Source of the DNA: Microbacteriaceae bacterium 3FA27C10
GTDB lineage: Bacteria > Actinomycetota > Actinomycetes > Actinomycetales > Microbacteriaceae
Assembly (NCBI GenBank): GCA_005502775.1
Contig: SCNI01000014.1
Span: 1-64,000, forward strand
Direction of reading: 5' to 3'
DNA: 64,000 nt
A program made the position numbers and the translations under genes. Under the pieces are notes generated by a model. The model did no database searches, was not told where the DNA came from, and saw nothing but the letters and a program-made list of their open reading frames with translations. Of this stretch, positions 52,730 through 60,698 are shown in pieces; the stretch's first letter is position 1; the number at the start of each line of letters is the position of its first letter.

Positions 52730-53719
52730 CTACTCGCAGCCGATTCCGTTGCCGTCGCGGTCGAGACCGTAGATGTCCGTGCCCACCACCTGCACCGGGC
52801 CGGCCACGTAGGCGGGACCGTTGCCGCTGCCACCGGCGCAGTCCACGTCGGATGCGATGGGCACGCAGGCGCCCGCGTAGTTCGGATCGCAGCCGCCACC
52901 CTCGTCCGGAGCAGGCTCGGCGGGTGCCGCCGCCGGCGGGGCCTGGCGCGTGCCGATCGCGGTGACCTCGTCGACCGGGGCGACCGTCACCGTCTCCGAG
53001 ATGAGTGCGCGTGCTGTTTCGACGCCGTCGATCAGCGTGATCTCCCACTTCGAGACCTTCGTGCCGGGTGCGCCGCTGGTGACGACGACGTTCGTCCCGG
53101 CATCCATGTCCGCATCTTCATAGCTGGTCTTGTTGAACGCGATCGGTTCCGACGTCTCAGCCACCTGCGTCGTCTTGACCGGGGTGGGTGCCGGCGTCGG
53201 GGTCGGGGCGGCTTTCCTCGTCGGCGTCGGCGTGGCGCTCGCCGTGGCCACGATCGTGGTGCCGGCACTGACCCCCTGAGCTTGCCCGATCGGCTGCGGA
53301 TGGGGTGCGATCACTGCGCCGAGGATCAGAACGGCAGTGGAGATGCCGACGGCCAGCCATCCGGCACCGCGTGTGCGCGGCAGGTTGAGCCAGCTCGGTG
53401 TTTGACGCACGACGGTCCAGATACCGCCGCCGAGCCCGAAGAGGGAGAGGCCGACGAGGAATCCTCCGAACCCATTCGTTCCGCTGCCGATGACCGCGAC
53501 GAGCAGGGCGATCGCGGCTGTCACCCAGGTGCTCACGGACGGGCGCCAGCGGCGGTGCGCCGCAACAGCGCCCCCGTTCTGAGCGCCGGGCACAGGTGGG
53601 TCGGTGACGCCTCGTTCCTGCTCCGTGGATGCCTGCATCCACGCAGCTCCATTCCAATAGCGCTGCTGACCGGGGGCATTGGGGTCTGGATACCAGCCTG
53701 CAGGCGAAGAAGGCGTCAT
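52730..53719 (-). CDS. DUF2510 - G5 - Excalibur membrane protein
   Basis: A 329-residue relative of the gene at 44481. DUF2510 (GWYPDPNAPGQQRYWNGAAW) at the N terminus, three hydrophobic helices (about 60-125), a Thr/Pro linker, a G5 domain (SKWEITLIDGVETARALISE ... APVDEVTAIGT, about 220-265) and a C-terminal Excalibur domain (CVPIASDVDCAGGSGNGPAY ... YGLDRDGNGIGCE). G5 domains bind wall sugars, Excalibur binds calcium. ATG 53719 is chosen because GATTGT lies 7 nt upstream, as in the paralogue; GTG 53728 overlaps that element. Confidence 0.8.
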   Translation of the reverse strand: MTPSSPAGWYPDPNAPGQQRYWNGAAWMQASTEQERGVTDPPVPGAQNGGAVAAHRRWRPSVSTWVTAAIALLVAVIGSGTNGFGGFLVGLSLFGLGGGIWTVVRQTPSWLNLPRTRGAGWLAVGISTAVLILGAVIAPHPQPIGQAQGVSAGTTIVATASATPTPTRKAAPTPTPAPTPVKTTQVAETSEPIAFNKTSYEDADMDAGTNVVVTSGAPGTKVSKWEITLIDGVETARALISETVTVAPVDEVTAIGTRQAPPAAAPAEPAPDEGGGCDPNYAGACVPIASDVDCAGGSGNGPAYVAGPVQVVGTDIYGLDRDGNGIGCE

Positions 53720-53726
53720 CGTCTTC

Positions 53727-53732
53727 ACAATC
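53727..53732 (-). promoter_or_regulatory. -10-like element GATTGT (leaderless) of the G5/Excalibur gene
   Basis: GATTGT on the minus strand ends 7 nt before ATG 53719. Its surroundings match the promoter of the paralogue at 44481. Confidence 0.4.
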
Positions 53733-53891
53733 GTGTCGGGTCGCGGAGACGTGCGCTGGTGCGTCCGTAGCCGCTGCGTGTGATTCGCTGCCTGCAGGCT
53801 ATAGCTGTCGCGTATTCGTCAGTGCCCCCACTTCGGGGAGTGCAGCTCTCCTCCGAGCTGAGCGATCGTCTTAGCCTCCGGTCGGATCGCG

Positions 53892-54188
53892 TCAGGCGCT
53901 GAGCAGTGGAACGATCCGGTCGAGTTCCCCGGCCTTCGCCTCGGTGACGAGTTCTAGGTCGTACCGGGTCTGCAAGTTCGTCCAGAACCGATCAGAGGTG
54001 CCGAATGCCCGGGCGAGACGCGCAGCAGTATCAGGGGAGATCCCGCGCTTGCCGTGAACGATCTCGTTGATCCGCCGGGCGGGCACGTTGATCGTCTGCG
54101 CAAGCCGGTACTGACTGATCTCCAGTGGCTTCAGAAACTCCTCAAGCAGGATCTCTCCCGGGTGGATCGGAGCGTGTGCCGTGGTCAT
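53892..54188 (-). CDS. higA: HigA-family antitoxin
   Basis: A 98-residue XRE/HigA protein that should neutralise the toxin encoded upstream and repress the operon. Opens with HPGEILLEEFLKPLEISQYRLA and has the HTH ARRINEIVHGKRGISPDTAARLARAFGTS (about 36-65), the VapI/HigA signature. It starts 12 nt after the toxin stop, the HigBA order in which toxin comes first. Confidence 0.92.
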   Translation of the reverse strand: MTTAHAPIHPGEILLEEFLKPLEISQYRLAQTINVPARRINEIVHGKRGISPDTAARLARAFGTSDRFWTNLQTRYDLELVTEAKAGELDRIVPLLSA

Positions 54189-54200
54189 GATGCCCTCCTC

Positions 54201-54488
54201 TCAGTGGTAGTCGACGATTTCCACATCGACCGGGCCCGTGCGGGTCCAGACGAAGCAGATGCGCCATTGATCGTTGATTCGGATGCTGTGCTGGCCTTCG
54301 CGATCGCCCGTCAGCTGTTCGAGGCGGTTGCCGGGTGGAACACGAAGGTCAGCCAAGTTCTCAGCTGCGTCGAGGATGAGGAGCTTGCGGTTCGCCATTC
54401 TCTGCAGATCAGGGCCGAACCGACGAACGTGCTGCCGGTGCCAAACCTGCTCTGTGTTGAGATTGGCGAACGAGTGGATCATGCCCAA
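54201..54488 (-). CDS. higB: HigB-family ribosome-dependent mRNA-interferase toxin
   Basis: A 95-residue RelE/HigB-fold toxin. Family features: KLLILDAAENLADLRVPPGNRLEQL, GDREGQHSIRINDQWRICFVW and C-terminal VEIVDYH with the catalytic His. RelE-superfamily toxins cut mRNA on the ribosome. First gene of the pair. ATG 54488 and ATG 54482 are both possible starts; the former lies close to the operator dyad. Confidence 0.9.
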   Translation of the reverse strand: MGMIHSFANLNTEQVWHRQHVRRFGPDLQRMANRKLLILDAAENLADLRVPPGNRLEQLTGDREGQHSIRINDQWRICFVWTRTGPVDVEIVDYH

Positions 54489-54491
54489 TGA

Positions 54492-54506
54492 TAACGGGTC
54501 ACGTTA
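54492..54506 (-). promoter_or_regulatory. HigA operator dyad
   Basis: TAACG-GGTCA-CGTTA, a perfect 5-bp dyad immediately upstream of higB, where the antitoxin should bind for autorepression. Confidence 0.5.
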
Positions 54507-54674
54507 CTAGTGGCTACGTGAGCAATCGATACCTAGCCAAAGTCACAGCGCAGATTCATCCTTCGACCTCAGGGCACCTCGGGCATACACTTTTTGGCGT
54601 CCGCGTCTGTTCACTGATGAGTGAATTCGCTATCAGGTCGTGGTGAACCTGCCGACCCAGCCATGAGCATCGTT

Positions 54675-54761
54675 GGCAAGCGCGGAGCGCGCGGCAGTCT
54701 CGTATGATTCGGCGCCCGGATGGTTGGCTCGGCACGAGCTGCCGCGCGCTCCGCGCTTGCC
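54675..54761. repeat. Perfect 23-bp inverted repeat with 41-nt loop
   Basis: Arms 54675-54697 and 54739-54761 are exact inverted copies beginning GGCAAGCGCGG. A one-base bulge inside continues into a further 5-bp stem (CTCGT/ACGAG). No T-run follows. It may be a terminator, a structured RNA or a small mobile-element remnant. It lies 42 bp after the stop (minus strand) of HNH copy B. Confidence 0.7.
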
Positions 54762-54802
54762 CTCGATGACCATGGCCGGCCGTCGAAGGCGGGCGCGCTC
54801 GA

Positions 54803-56185
54803 TCAGGCGGCTGGGCGTCGGGTGGTGCGTCGGCGGGTGGTCGGGATCGGTGTTTGAGTGGCGTCGATCCATCGGGGTGGGATGAGGTGGGGCACACCGG
54901 TGTGCATGGTCAGTTTCCAGGATGACTTGTGTAGGTGTGAGTGGTGGAAGTGGCAGAGGAGTACGCCGTTGTCGATGTCGGTGCGTCCGGGTGGATGGTC
55001 GGCGGAGACCCATCCGTCTGCGTGGTGGGTTTCGCAGAAGGAGGGGGGCCGGTCGCAGTCGGGCCAGACGCAGCCGCCGTCGCGGGCGGCGAGGGCTCGA
55101 TTCTGAGCGGGGCTGAAGAGCCGTTCTGTCTTGCCGTGGTAGAGCACCGCGCCGCGGTCATCGAAGAGGGTGGCGGCGATAGGGGAGTGGCAGCGCAGCT
55201 GGGCCACGGTGGAGGCGGGAACGGACTCGTCGATTCCGTCGATCCAGCCGACGCCGCGCCCCGCCTCGAGGTCGTCGAGCGAGATGTGCACGTTGACCGT
55301 GGTGGTAGCGCCGTTCAGGCGGGGCATGTCGGGGGCGCCGGTGGCGCGGGCGATGAGTTCGGTGACGGTGTCGGCGTTCTTCTGTGCTTGGGTGCGGGTG
55401 TCGGCGGTCGCGGTCTCGGCGACGAACTCGTCCTCGCTGAGGAACCGGGGGCCGCTCACGCGGGGGCTCTGCAGGGCCTGGATGCTCGCGAGCCACACGC
55501 CGCCCTGCTCGGGCGTGAGGGCGAAGCGCCCGCGGATCATGCCGTCGGCGGCCTGTGCGATGGTGAGCGAGCGGAGCTGCTGATGCACCTCATCGCGAGG
55601 TTCGGCGCCGTCGGGGTCGAGGAGCTCCCGCAGGTGGATGGCGAGCTTCGCTGTCTGGTCGGCCGTGAGGTGGCAGTTGATGGTCTCATCGACGAGAGTC
55701 TGTTCGGCGCTCGCCACCTCGTCGGGGTCACATCCGCGCTCGGCGAGCTCGGCGCACCGGCTGACGATGATCGACGCCGTCTCGACAGCGAGGATGCCCT
55801 CGTCGAGTGCTTGCCTGACGGCCGGGAACGGGGCCGGACCTTCGCCTCCACCCAGCAGTACCGCACCGCGCAATCGCCGGCCGAGCTCGAGCCGCGCCTT
55901 GCACTCTCGAGCGGACGTGCCCGTGACGCTCGCGACGAGCTTGACGGGGCTCGTGAAGTTCTGCGACCGACTCAGCCCCTCGTCGCCGAGCTCGCTCCGC
56001 GACCGAACCCCGACCTCCCCGGCAACCCGAACCTGGGCAGCGGACACGACCCGCCCAACGGCCTCGATGGCGGCCATGATGTCGAGCAATTCCTCGTCGC
56101 GCAGCCCCGCCAAACCCTCTCCGACCCCGCCCGCGACGCCGCGAAGATCGTCGGCGATCTCCTGAAGGCGAGTGGCTGTCTGCAT
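54803..56185 (-). CDS. DUF222 - HNH endonuclease-domain protein, copy B
   Basis: A 460-residue near-duplicate of the gene at 46953. The same DUF222 region and HNH core (CVWPDCDRP, FCETHHADGW, NGVLLCHFHHSHLH) are present; differences are scattered substitutions, concentrated near the C terminus (RRRTTRRPAA against RTRTPQRSTA in copy A). Nothing suggests a pseudogene: both frames are intact. Function unknown; the family may be selfish or regulatory. Leaderless TAGAAT promoter identical to copy A. Confidence 0.9.
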   Translation of the reverse strand: MQTATRLQEIADDLRGVAGGVGEGLAGLRDEELLDIMAAIEAVGRVVSAAQVRVAGEVGVRSRSELGDEGLSRSQNFTSPVKLVASVTGTSARECKARLELGRRLRGAVLLGGGEGPAPFPAVRQALDEGILAVETASIIVSRCAELAERGCDPDEVASAEQTLVDETINCHLTADQTAKLAIHLRELLDPDGAEPRDEVHQQLRSLTIAQAADGMIRGRFALTPEQGGVWLASIQALQSPRVSGPRFLSEDEFVAETATADTRTQAQKNADTVTELIARATGAPDMPRLNGATTTVNVHISLDDLEAGRGVGWIDGIDESVPASTVAQLRCHSPIAATLFDDRGAVLYHGKTERLFSPAQNRALAARDGGCVWPDCDRPPSFCETHHADGWVSADHPPGRTDIDNGVLLCHFHHSHLHKSSWKLTMHTGVPHLIPPRWIDATQTPIPTTRRRTTRRPAA

Positions 56186-56191
56186 GCTGAG

Positions 56192-56197
56192 ATTCTA
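56192..56197 (-). promoter_or_regulatory. -10 element TAGAAT of HNH copy B (leaderless)
   Basis: TAGAAT on the minus strand ends 6 nt before the ATG at 56185. Confidence 0.5.
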
Positions 56198-56292
56198 TCA
56201 GAAATACCTGATCAAAGCTCGTTTAGTCGAGATTGGATCACTCGCAATCGACGCCGATTCGGGGACCCCACTAGCGCCCTAACGATCCCCCC

Positions 56293-57693
56293 TCAGCTGT
56301 CGCGCAGCGCCTCGGCCGGGTGCACCCGGCTCGCCCGGCGGCCCGGCAGGATCGAGGCCAGCATCGAGAACCCCACGGCCCCGCCGAGCACCGCCACCAC
56401 GAACCACGGCGACAGCACCGGCCCGCTGAACCCCTGCACTCCGAAGGTCGAGTTGGCGCCGACGAACCCGTAGAGCACGCCGAGCAGCAGCCCGAGCACC
56501 GCGCCGATGCCCGCGACGACGACGCTCTCGACGAGCACCATGCGCCGGGCCTGACGAGCGGTCAGTCCCACCGAGCGCAGCACTGCGATCTCGCGCCGGC
56601 GCTGCAGCACCGACAGCGACAGATTGCTGCCCAGACCGATCGCGGCGACGAGCACGGAGAAGGCAGTGAGCACGTAGACCACGATCAGCATCACAGTGAT
56701 GAACTGCGAGACCTGCTCGAGCTCGACGGCATCGCCGAAGTAGGCGCGGGTCTGGGCGAGGTACATCTCGCCGGCGACCGTGAACATCGTCACGAGTGTC
56801 ACCCCGATCAGCACCGACACGACGGTGCGAGCCGTGCGCACGGGGTTCGCTCGCAGGTTCGCGCCGGCGAGCAGATCGGCACCGCGGCCGCGGAGCATCC
56901 GGGTCACGCCGCCGACGATCGGAGCGGTGAAGGCGGGCGCACCGAGGATGATGCCCACGATCGACAGCACCCCGCCCGGGAACGCGATCAGCAGCCCGAA
57001 CGGCGACACCAACCCGACGATCACGCCGAGAGCGAGGAATCCGATGCCCACGACGGCGAGCACGATTCCGACGATCCCTCGACCGCGGGCGGCGGATGCC
57101 GGCAACTGCGTGCTGCCGGCGTCGCTCCGGGCGCCCTCGGCGGGGGAGACGCGGGCGACGATCTTGGCCCCGTTCGAGGCGGCCAGGGTCGAGACCGCGA
57201 GACACACGACGGCGGGAACGATGACGAGCTGCGGCGTCCACGCGAACTCGAGCCCCGCGCCGAACGAGGCGTTCAGGATGCCGATGGCCGCCAGCGAGAC
57301 AAGGATTCCCGCAGCGATCCCCGCAATGGCTCCCGCGGCCCCCACGGCGAGCCCGTCGATTCGAGACGCCCGGCGGACCTGTCGCGAGGTCGCCCCCACC
57401 AGCCGCAGCAGCGCGATGTCGCGCCGGCGTCCGGCGTAGACGGTGGCGAAGGTTCCGGAGATGACGATCGCGGCGGTCAGCACGGCGATGCCGAGGAAGA
57501 CGAGCCCGACGGAGGTCAGGGCAGCGCGCACCGGGGCGGCATCCTGCATCCCCGTCGTCGACAGTGCCCGCACGAACACCTCGATGGTCTCGAGCAGCAG
57601 CACCGCGAACGCGGCGACCACGGCCACCACCGCGACCCCGGCGGCGTACCGCCCGGCGGTCTCCCGCAGTTCGCGGAGGGCCCACAGCCTCAT
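56293..57693 (-). CDS. ABC exporter permease with two FtsX-like domains
   Basis: A 466-residue membrane protein. It has an N-terminal helix, a first FtsX-type three-helix unit (about 55-190; [20 protein letters not shown]), a central hydrophobic pair of helices and a second FtsX unit (about 310-460; [22 protein letters not shown], then [16 protein letters not shown]). It works with the ATPase at 57690 (4-nt overlap). Such MacB/LolCDE-like complexes export peptides, lipids or extrude antibiotics; the substrate is unknown. The C-terminal ALRDS is the usual cytoplasmic coupling end. Confidence 0.9.
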   Translation of the reverse strand: MRLWALRELRETAGRYAAGVAVVAVVAAFAVLLLETIEVFVRALSTTGMQDAAPVRAALTSVGLVFLGIAVLTAAIVISGTFATVYAGRRRDIALLRLVGATSRQVRRASRIDGLAVGAAGAIAGIAAGILVSLAAIGILNASFGAGLEFAWTPQLVIVPAVVCLAVSTLAASNGAKIVARVSPAEGARSDAGSTQLPASAARGRGIVGIVLAVVGIGFLALGVIVGLVSPFGLLIAFPGGVLSIVGIILGAPAFTAPIVGGVTRMLRGRGADLLAGANLRANPVRTARTVVSVLIGVTLVTMFTVAGEMYLAQTRAYFGDAVELEQVSQFITVMLIVVYVLTAFSVLVAAIGLGSNLSLSVLQRRREIAVLRSVGLTARQARRMVLVESVVVAGIGAVLGLLLGVLYGFVGANSTFGVQGFSGPVLSPWFVVAVLGGAVGFSMLASILPGRRASRVHPAEALRDS

Positions 57694-58577
57694 TCGGACA
57701 CCGCCGGGAGGTGGGCGGTGTTCTGGGCGGCAGCGGCGGCGGACCCGGCCGACTGTCCGCCGGCGAACCCGCTCGTCTGCACGCCTCCGATCCCGGCGAT
57801 GTGCGCGGTGGCCTGTCCGTGCATCCGCCCGCTCACCTGCGCGCTGATCTGCTCGGCGGTGCCGCCGGCGAAGTCGTCGATCACGGCGCCGTCGCTCATC
57901 AGGATGACGCGGTCGGCCACGCTGGCGGCCCGAGGGTCGTGTGTGATGAGTACGACGGTCTGGCCGTACTCGGTCGATGCCGATCGCAGCAGCCCCAGCA
58001 CCTCGTCGCCCGACGCGCTGTCGAGGGCACCCGAGGGCTCGTCGGCGAAGATCACGTCGGGTCGGGTGACGAGGGCACGGGCGATCGCGACGCGCTGCTG
58101 CTGTCCGCCGGAGAGTTGGTGCGGCCGGTGGTTCAGACGATCGCGCAGGCCGAGCCGGGTGACGACCGCGCCGATCCAGGCTTCGTCGTCGGTGCTCGGC
58201 CGCGATCCGGCGAGAAGGAACGGCAGCCGGATGTTCTCCTCGGCCGTCAGCGCCGGCAGCAGGTTGAACGCCTGGAACACGAACCCCATCCGCTGACGCC
58301 GGAGCAGCGTGAGCGGTTCGTCGCGCATCCCGGTGATCTCCTGCTCAGCGAGCCAGACCTGCCCCGACGTCGGGGTGTCGAGCCCGGCGAGCACCTGCAG
58401 CAGCGTCGACTTGCCGGATCCGCTCGGCCCCATGATGGCGGTGACCGACCCGGCGGCCACGTCGAGGTCGACGCCCCTCAGGGCGTGCACGGGCGACTCG
58501 GGCGAGCCGAAGACTTTGGTGATCCCGCGCGCGACGACGGCGCGGGTCTGAAGGGACTGGGGTGCTGAAGTGCTCAT
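57690..58577 (-). CDS. ABC exporter ATP-binding protein (MacB/LolD type)
   Basis: A 295-residue ATPase: Walker [10 protein letters not shown] (about 50-58), Q-loop [12 protein letters not shown], signature LSGGQQQR, Walker [15 protein letters not shown]-loop LITHDPRAA. The C-terminal ~60 residues (after about 235) are a Gly/Ala/Gln-rich tail beyond the usual LolD size. Leaderless: TACCGT 6 nt before the ATG. Partner of the permease at 56293. Confidence 0.92.
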   Translation of the reverse strand: MSTSAPQSLQTRAVVARGITKVFGSPESPVHALRGVDLDVAAGSVTAIMGPSGSGKSTLLQVLAGLDTPTSGQVWLAEQEITGMRDEPLTLLRRQRMGFVFQAFNLLPALTAEENIRLPFLLAGSRPSTDDEAWIGAVVTRLGLRDRLNHRPHQLSGGQQQRVAIARALVTRPDVIFADEPSGALDSASGDEVLGLLRSASTEYGQTVVLITHDPRAASVADRVILMSDGAVIDDFAGGTAEQISAQVSGRMHGQATAHIAGIGGVQTSGFAGGQSAGSAAAAAQNTAHLPAVSE

Positions 58578-58583
58578 GGGACC

Positions 58584-58589
58584 ACGGTA
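58584..58589 (-). promoter_or_regulatory. -10 element TACCGT of the ABC exporter operon (leaderless)
   Basis: TACCGT on the minus strand ends 6 nt before ATG 58577, the same arrangement as deaD and ppc. Confidence 0.55.
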
Positions 58590-58770
58590 GGGATCCCGGA
58601 CGGCCCGCCGAATCGGCCTTCAGGACGATCCTCTTGCGCCTCTGGGCGCCGGTGTGGTCCTGAGGTATGACGCGTTCCGACGGTCGGGCCGTGTTTCCTC
58701 GACCGGAGTCGCCCCAGCTCCGCAGCGACCACCGTCGGAACAGCTGGCCAGCGGCCGCACTCAGCCCCAC

Positions 58771-59166
58771 TCAGGCGGCTGAACTCTCCGAGGCGTCTTT
58801 CAGTAGCTGGCTGACTCGTTGCTTCGAAACGTGCAGAACTGTCCCGATGTCCTCAAGGGTGAGCCCGCCTGCCTTGAGTGTCAGTACCGCTGCTCGCGAC
58901 TTGGCAGCCGAAACCGAGTTGTAGTGCCTCGATAGTTCGCGCGCCTCTTCCGCGGCGGCGACCTCCGACGCTGCATCCGATGGCATGGTGGGTCGCAGAT
59001 CGAACTCGATGGAATCCTCGGCTTCGCCGGTCACGAATGCGATCGCCTCGACGATCTCGTTTGCCTGTGACAGTCGTTTCACCTGAGATATGGCGCCGGG
59101 TGCTCCCTCGGCCTGGAGCACCCACCACTTGCCGGTCCACTCTGCAGAGACCGTGTATCGGCTCAT
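58771..59166 (-). CDS. HicB-like antitoxin domain fused to HTH
   Basis: A 131-residue protein. N-terminal HicB-like fold (YTVSAEWTGKWWVLQAEGAPGA, about 3-60) and a C-terminal sigma-region-4-like HTH (LTLEDIGTVLHVSKQRVSQLLKDA, about 100-123). This arrangement occurs in antitoxins and related regulators in actinobacteria. ATG 59166 overlaps the stop of an upstream 43-codon frame and has AAAGGGG upstream; GTG codons at 59172-59175 are alternatives. Confidence 0.75.
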   Translation of the reverse strand: MSRYTVSAEWTGKWWVLQAEGAPGAISQVKRLSQANEIVEAIAFVTGEAEDSIEFDLRPTMPSDAASEVAAAEEARELSRHYNSVSAAKSRAAVLTLKAGGLTLEDIGTVLHVSKQRVSQLLKDASESSAA

Positions 59167-59294
59167 CGCCACCACCCCTTTCCGAGAACATCATCGAATT
59201 GCGACCAGAACTTGCGCGCAGTGACATCGTCGATCCCGGCGTGCCGGCCGAGCGTCGGACGGCTTCCGCCTATCGAGTACTTCAGTCGGCTCAC
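59163..59294 (-). CDS. Small coupled open reading frame, possible toxin partner
   Basis: A 43-codon frame from GTG 59294 to the TGA that overlaps ATG 59166 (ATGA). The peptide begins VSRLKYSIGGSRPT and ends VLGKGWWR; it has no cysteine and no membrane helix. The 4-nt overlap with a HicB-like gene suggests a toxin-antitoxin-type unit, but no HicA hallmark is visible. Could be a fragment or chance frame; a TTG six codons upstream is another start. Confidence 0.35.
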   Translation of the reverse strand: MSRLKYSIGGSRPTLGRHAGIDDVTARKFWSQFDDVLGKGWWR

Positions 59295-59412
59295 CTCAGT
59301 ACGCAATTTCTACGAGTCTCCTGACTGCTGTTAATTCGGTCTGGTTGTGCTTCCGAACGTGGTTTCGCATGCGCGCGGAATTCCCTATCGCGGTGTTAGA
59401 AGGGAAATCAAC

Positions 59413-59643
59413 ATGTCAATCGGATCTCTGACAAGGGCAACTGCGAAACTCGCGACCGTCGGTATGATCTCGCGCTCTCTGGTGCTTGGTGCCGGCGTGG
59501 CGGGCGCTTCGGCGGCCCCCGCGCGGCCTGTGATGGTGCAGCATTCTCCCGCGCAGTGCTACTGGTACCAGTTCGATGCGATCGCCGGGGGACTGCTCTA
59601 CTACCTGTGCATACACGATGTAATTCCGCCGTTCCCCCACTGA
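59413..59643 (+). CDS. Small secreted peptide with two cysteines
   Basis: A 76-residue precursor not recognised from any family. A Sec-type signal (about 1-37, ending GASAAP) would release a peptide of about 40 residues containing two cysteines 17 apart, aromatic residues (YWYQF, LLYYL) and a PPFPH end. AAGGGA lies 7 nt before the ATG. It could be a bacteriocin, a signal or a small wall protein; nothing decides. Confidence 0.6.
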   Translation: MSIGSLTRATAKLATVGMISRSLVLGAGVAGASAAPARPVMVQHSPAQCYWYQFDAIAGGLLYYLCIHDVIPPFPH

Positions 59644-59650
59644 CTTCTGG

Positions 59651-60121
59651 TCAGTAGATGACCTTTCTGACGACGAGAATGAGGGCGCCTACGAGGAGAA
59701 CCAGGAGAAAGACGAGGGCGAAAGCGTTCGCGAGTGGGCTGGACCCCGGGCCCCGAATTACCCACTCGATGCACCCGCCCGTCACGCTGCCGAGCGCAAT
59801 CGCTCCCGCGCCGATAGCGCTCGGCAGCGTTGCCGATCCGCACGCCCTTGACCGGCGGCTGAGCGAAAACACGAGAACACTGACGACTAAGAAGCCCAGG
59901 CATGCCAGCGATGCCAGCGCAGCATCATCGATCGCACGCATGGCGACGGGGGGAGTCAGCCCGCCAACGATCGAGCTGATCGTGGTGGCGAGAACAATCA
60001 TGACGCGCCGTGCCCGGTGCGGAGGGTGGGAAGCGGAGCCGAATAGCGCGTTCGCTGTTACCAAGAATGCGGCGGCGGTGACGAATGCGGCGCCCAGAGC
60101 GACCAGCGTAACCAGATTCAT
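59651..60121 (-). CDS. Hypothetical integral membrane protein
   Basis: A 156-residue protein with four to five hydrophobic helices and no domain recognised. The ATG at 60121 begins directly with a membrane helix (MNLVTLVALGAAFVTAAAFL); a longer frame upstream would overlap the padR promoter region. It converges with the small secreted peptide gene, whose stop is 7 bp away. Confidence 0.65.
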   Translation of the reverse strand: MNLVTLVALGAAFVTAAAFLVTANALFGSASHPPHRARRVMIVLATTISSIVGGLTPPVAMRAIDDAALASLACLGFLVVSVLVFSLSRRSRACGSATLPSAIGAGAIALGSVTGGCIEWVIRGPGSSPLANAFALVFLLVLLVGALILVVRKVIY

Positions 60122-60362
60122 TGCGGCACCAATCCCATGCGCAGGGCATATCCACTCAAAAAAAGAATATCGACAACCACCGCAAGATTGTGAGCTTAAT
60201 TCAAGCATCGCTTGGGGGATGCAGCTTGACATCGTCGTCCGCACGGACAGCCATGCCGGAGTGTCGGCGAGACTTTTTACTTCGGCGAATCCGCGTGCAA
60301 TTGCGACCCGCTCACCGAAACGTTGGTTGTGGTTCTTCCGCTTCGGGGTTACCGTGTATTGC
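60122..60362. other. Divergent intergenic region, lower G+C
   Basis: 241 bases between the membrane-protein gene (-) and padR (+). Noticeably richer in A/T than the chromosome to the left, with runs such as AAAAAAG. The padR -10 (60350-60355) is the only element I can assign. Confidence 0.4.
60350..60355 (+). promoter_or_regulatory. -10 element TACCGT of padR (leaderless)
   Basis: TACCGT ends 7 nt before the ATG at 60363 and fixes the start, since the frame stays open for 235 codons upstream. Confidence 0.55.
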
Positions 60363-60698
60363 ATGGTACCGGTGCTGGGAACTCAGTTCCGTAAGGGTGT
60401 TGCTGAGTTTTGCATTCTTGGCCTGTTGTCAAAGGAGCCCATGTATGGGTGGGAGTTGTCTACTCGGCTTCAAGCGGACGGGCTGATTGCAAGCATGGGG
60501 ACGTTGTATCCACTGCTCGGACGATTGCGGGACCGAGGATCGATTACTTCATCGATCGTTCCGAGCAAATCGGGGCCGTCCAGGAAGTACTACTCGCTTA
60601 CTCCTAGGGGTGTGGCTGAGCTTGACAGTTTCACGAGAGCGTGGTTTCCGTTCGTTTCGACCGTGAGTTCGGTGCTGGGAGGAGTACGTGATGATTGA
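60363..60698 (+). CDS. PadR-family transcriptional regulator
   Basis: A 111-residue winged-helix repressor: FRKGVAEFCILGLLSKEPMYGWELSTRL, TLYPLLGRLRDRG and SGPSRKYYSLTPRG are the PadR hallmarks. It belongs to the short PadR class that is usually paired with a membrane protein, here the gene it overlaps at 60691. Effector unknown. Confidence 0.9.
   Translation: MVPVLGTQFRKGVAEFCILGLLSKEPMYGWELSTRLQADGLIASMGTLYPLLGRLRDRGSITSSIVPSKSGPSRKYYSLTPRGVAELDSFTRAWFPFVSTVSSVLGGVRDD

Larger units (their letters stand above)
54489..54802. other. Intergenic region between higB and HNH copy B
   Basis: 314 bases with no supportable gene. The left part is lower in G+C and holds the higB promoter and operator. 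The right part holds a perfect 23-bp inverted repeat (54675-54761). Confidence 0.6.
54803..56230 (-). repeat. Long direct repeat, copy B
   Basis: Includes HNH copy B and its upstream ~45 bp. Pairs with 46953-48391. Confidence 0.75.

Noticed and set aside
58578-58770. Possible gene remnant between the ABC exporter and the HicB-like gene
   Set aside because: Short frames on both strands are Arg/Ser/Pro-rich with no start signal or domain; treated as intergenic.
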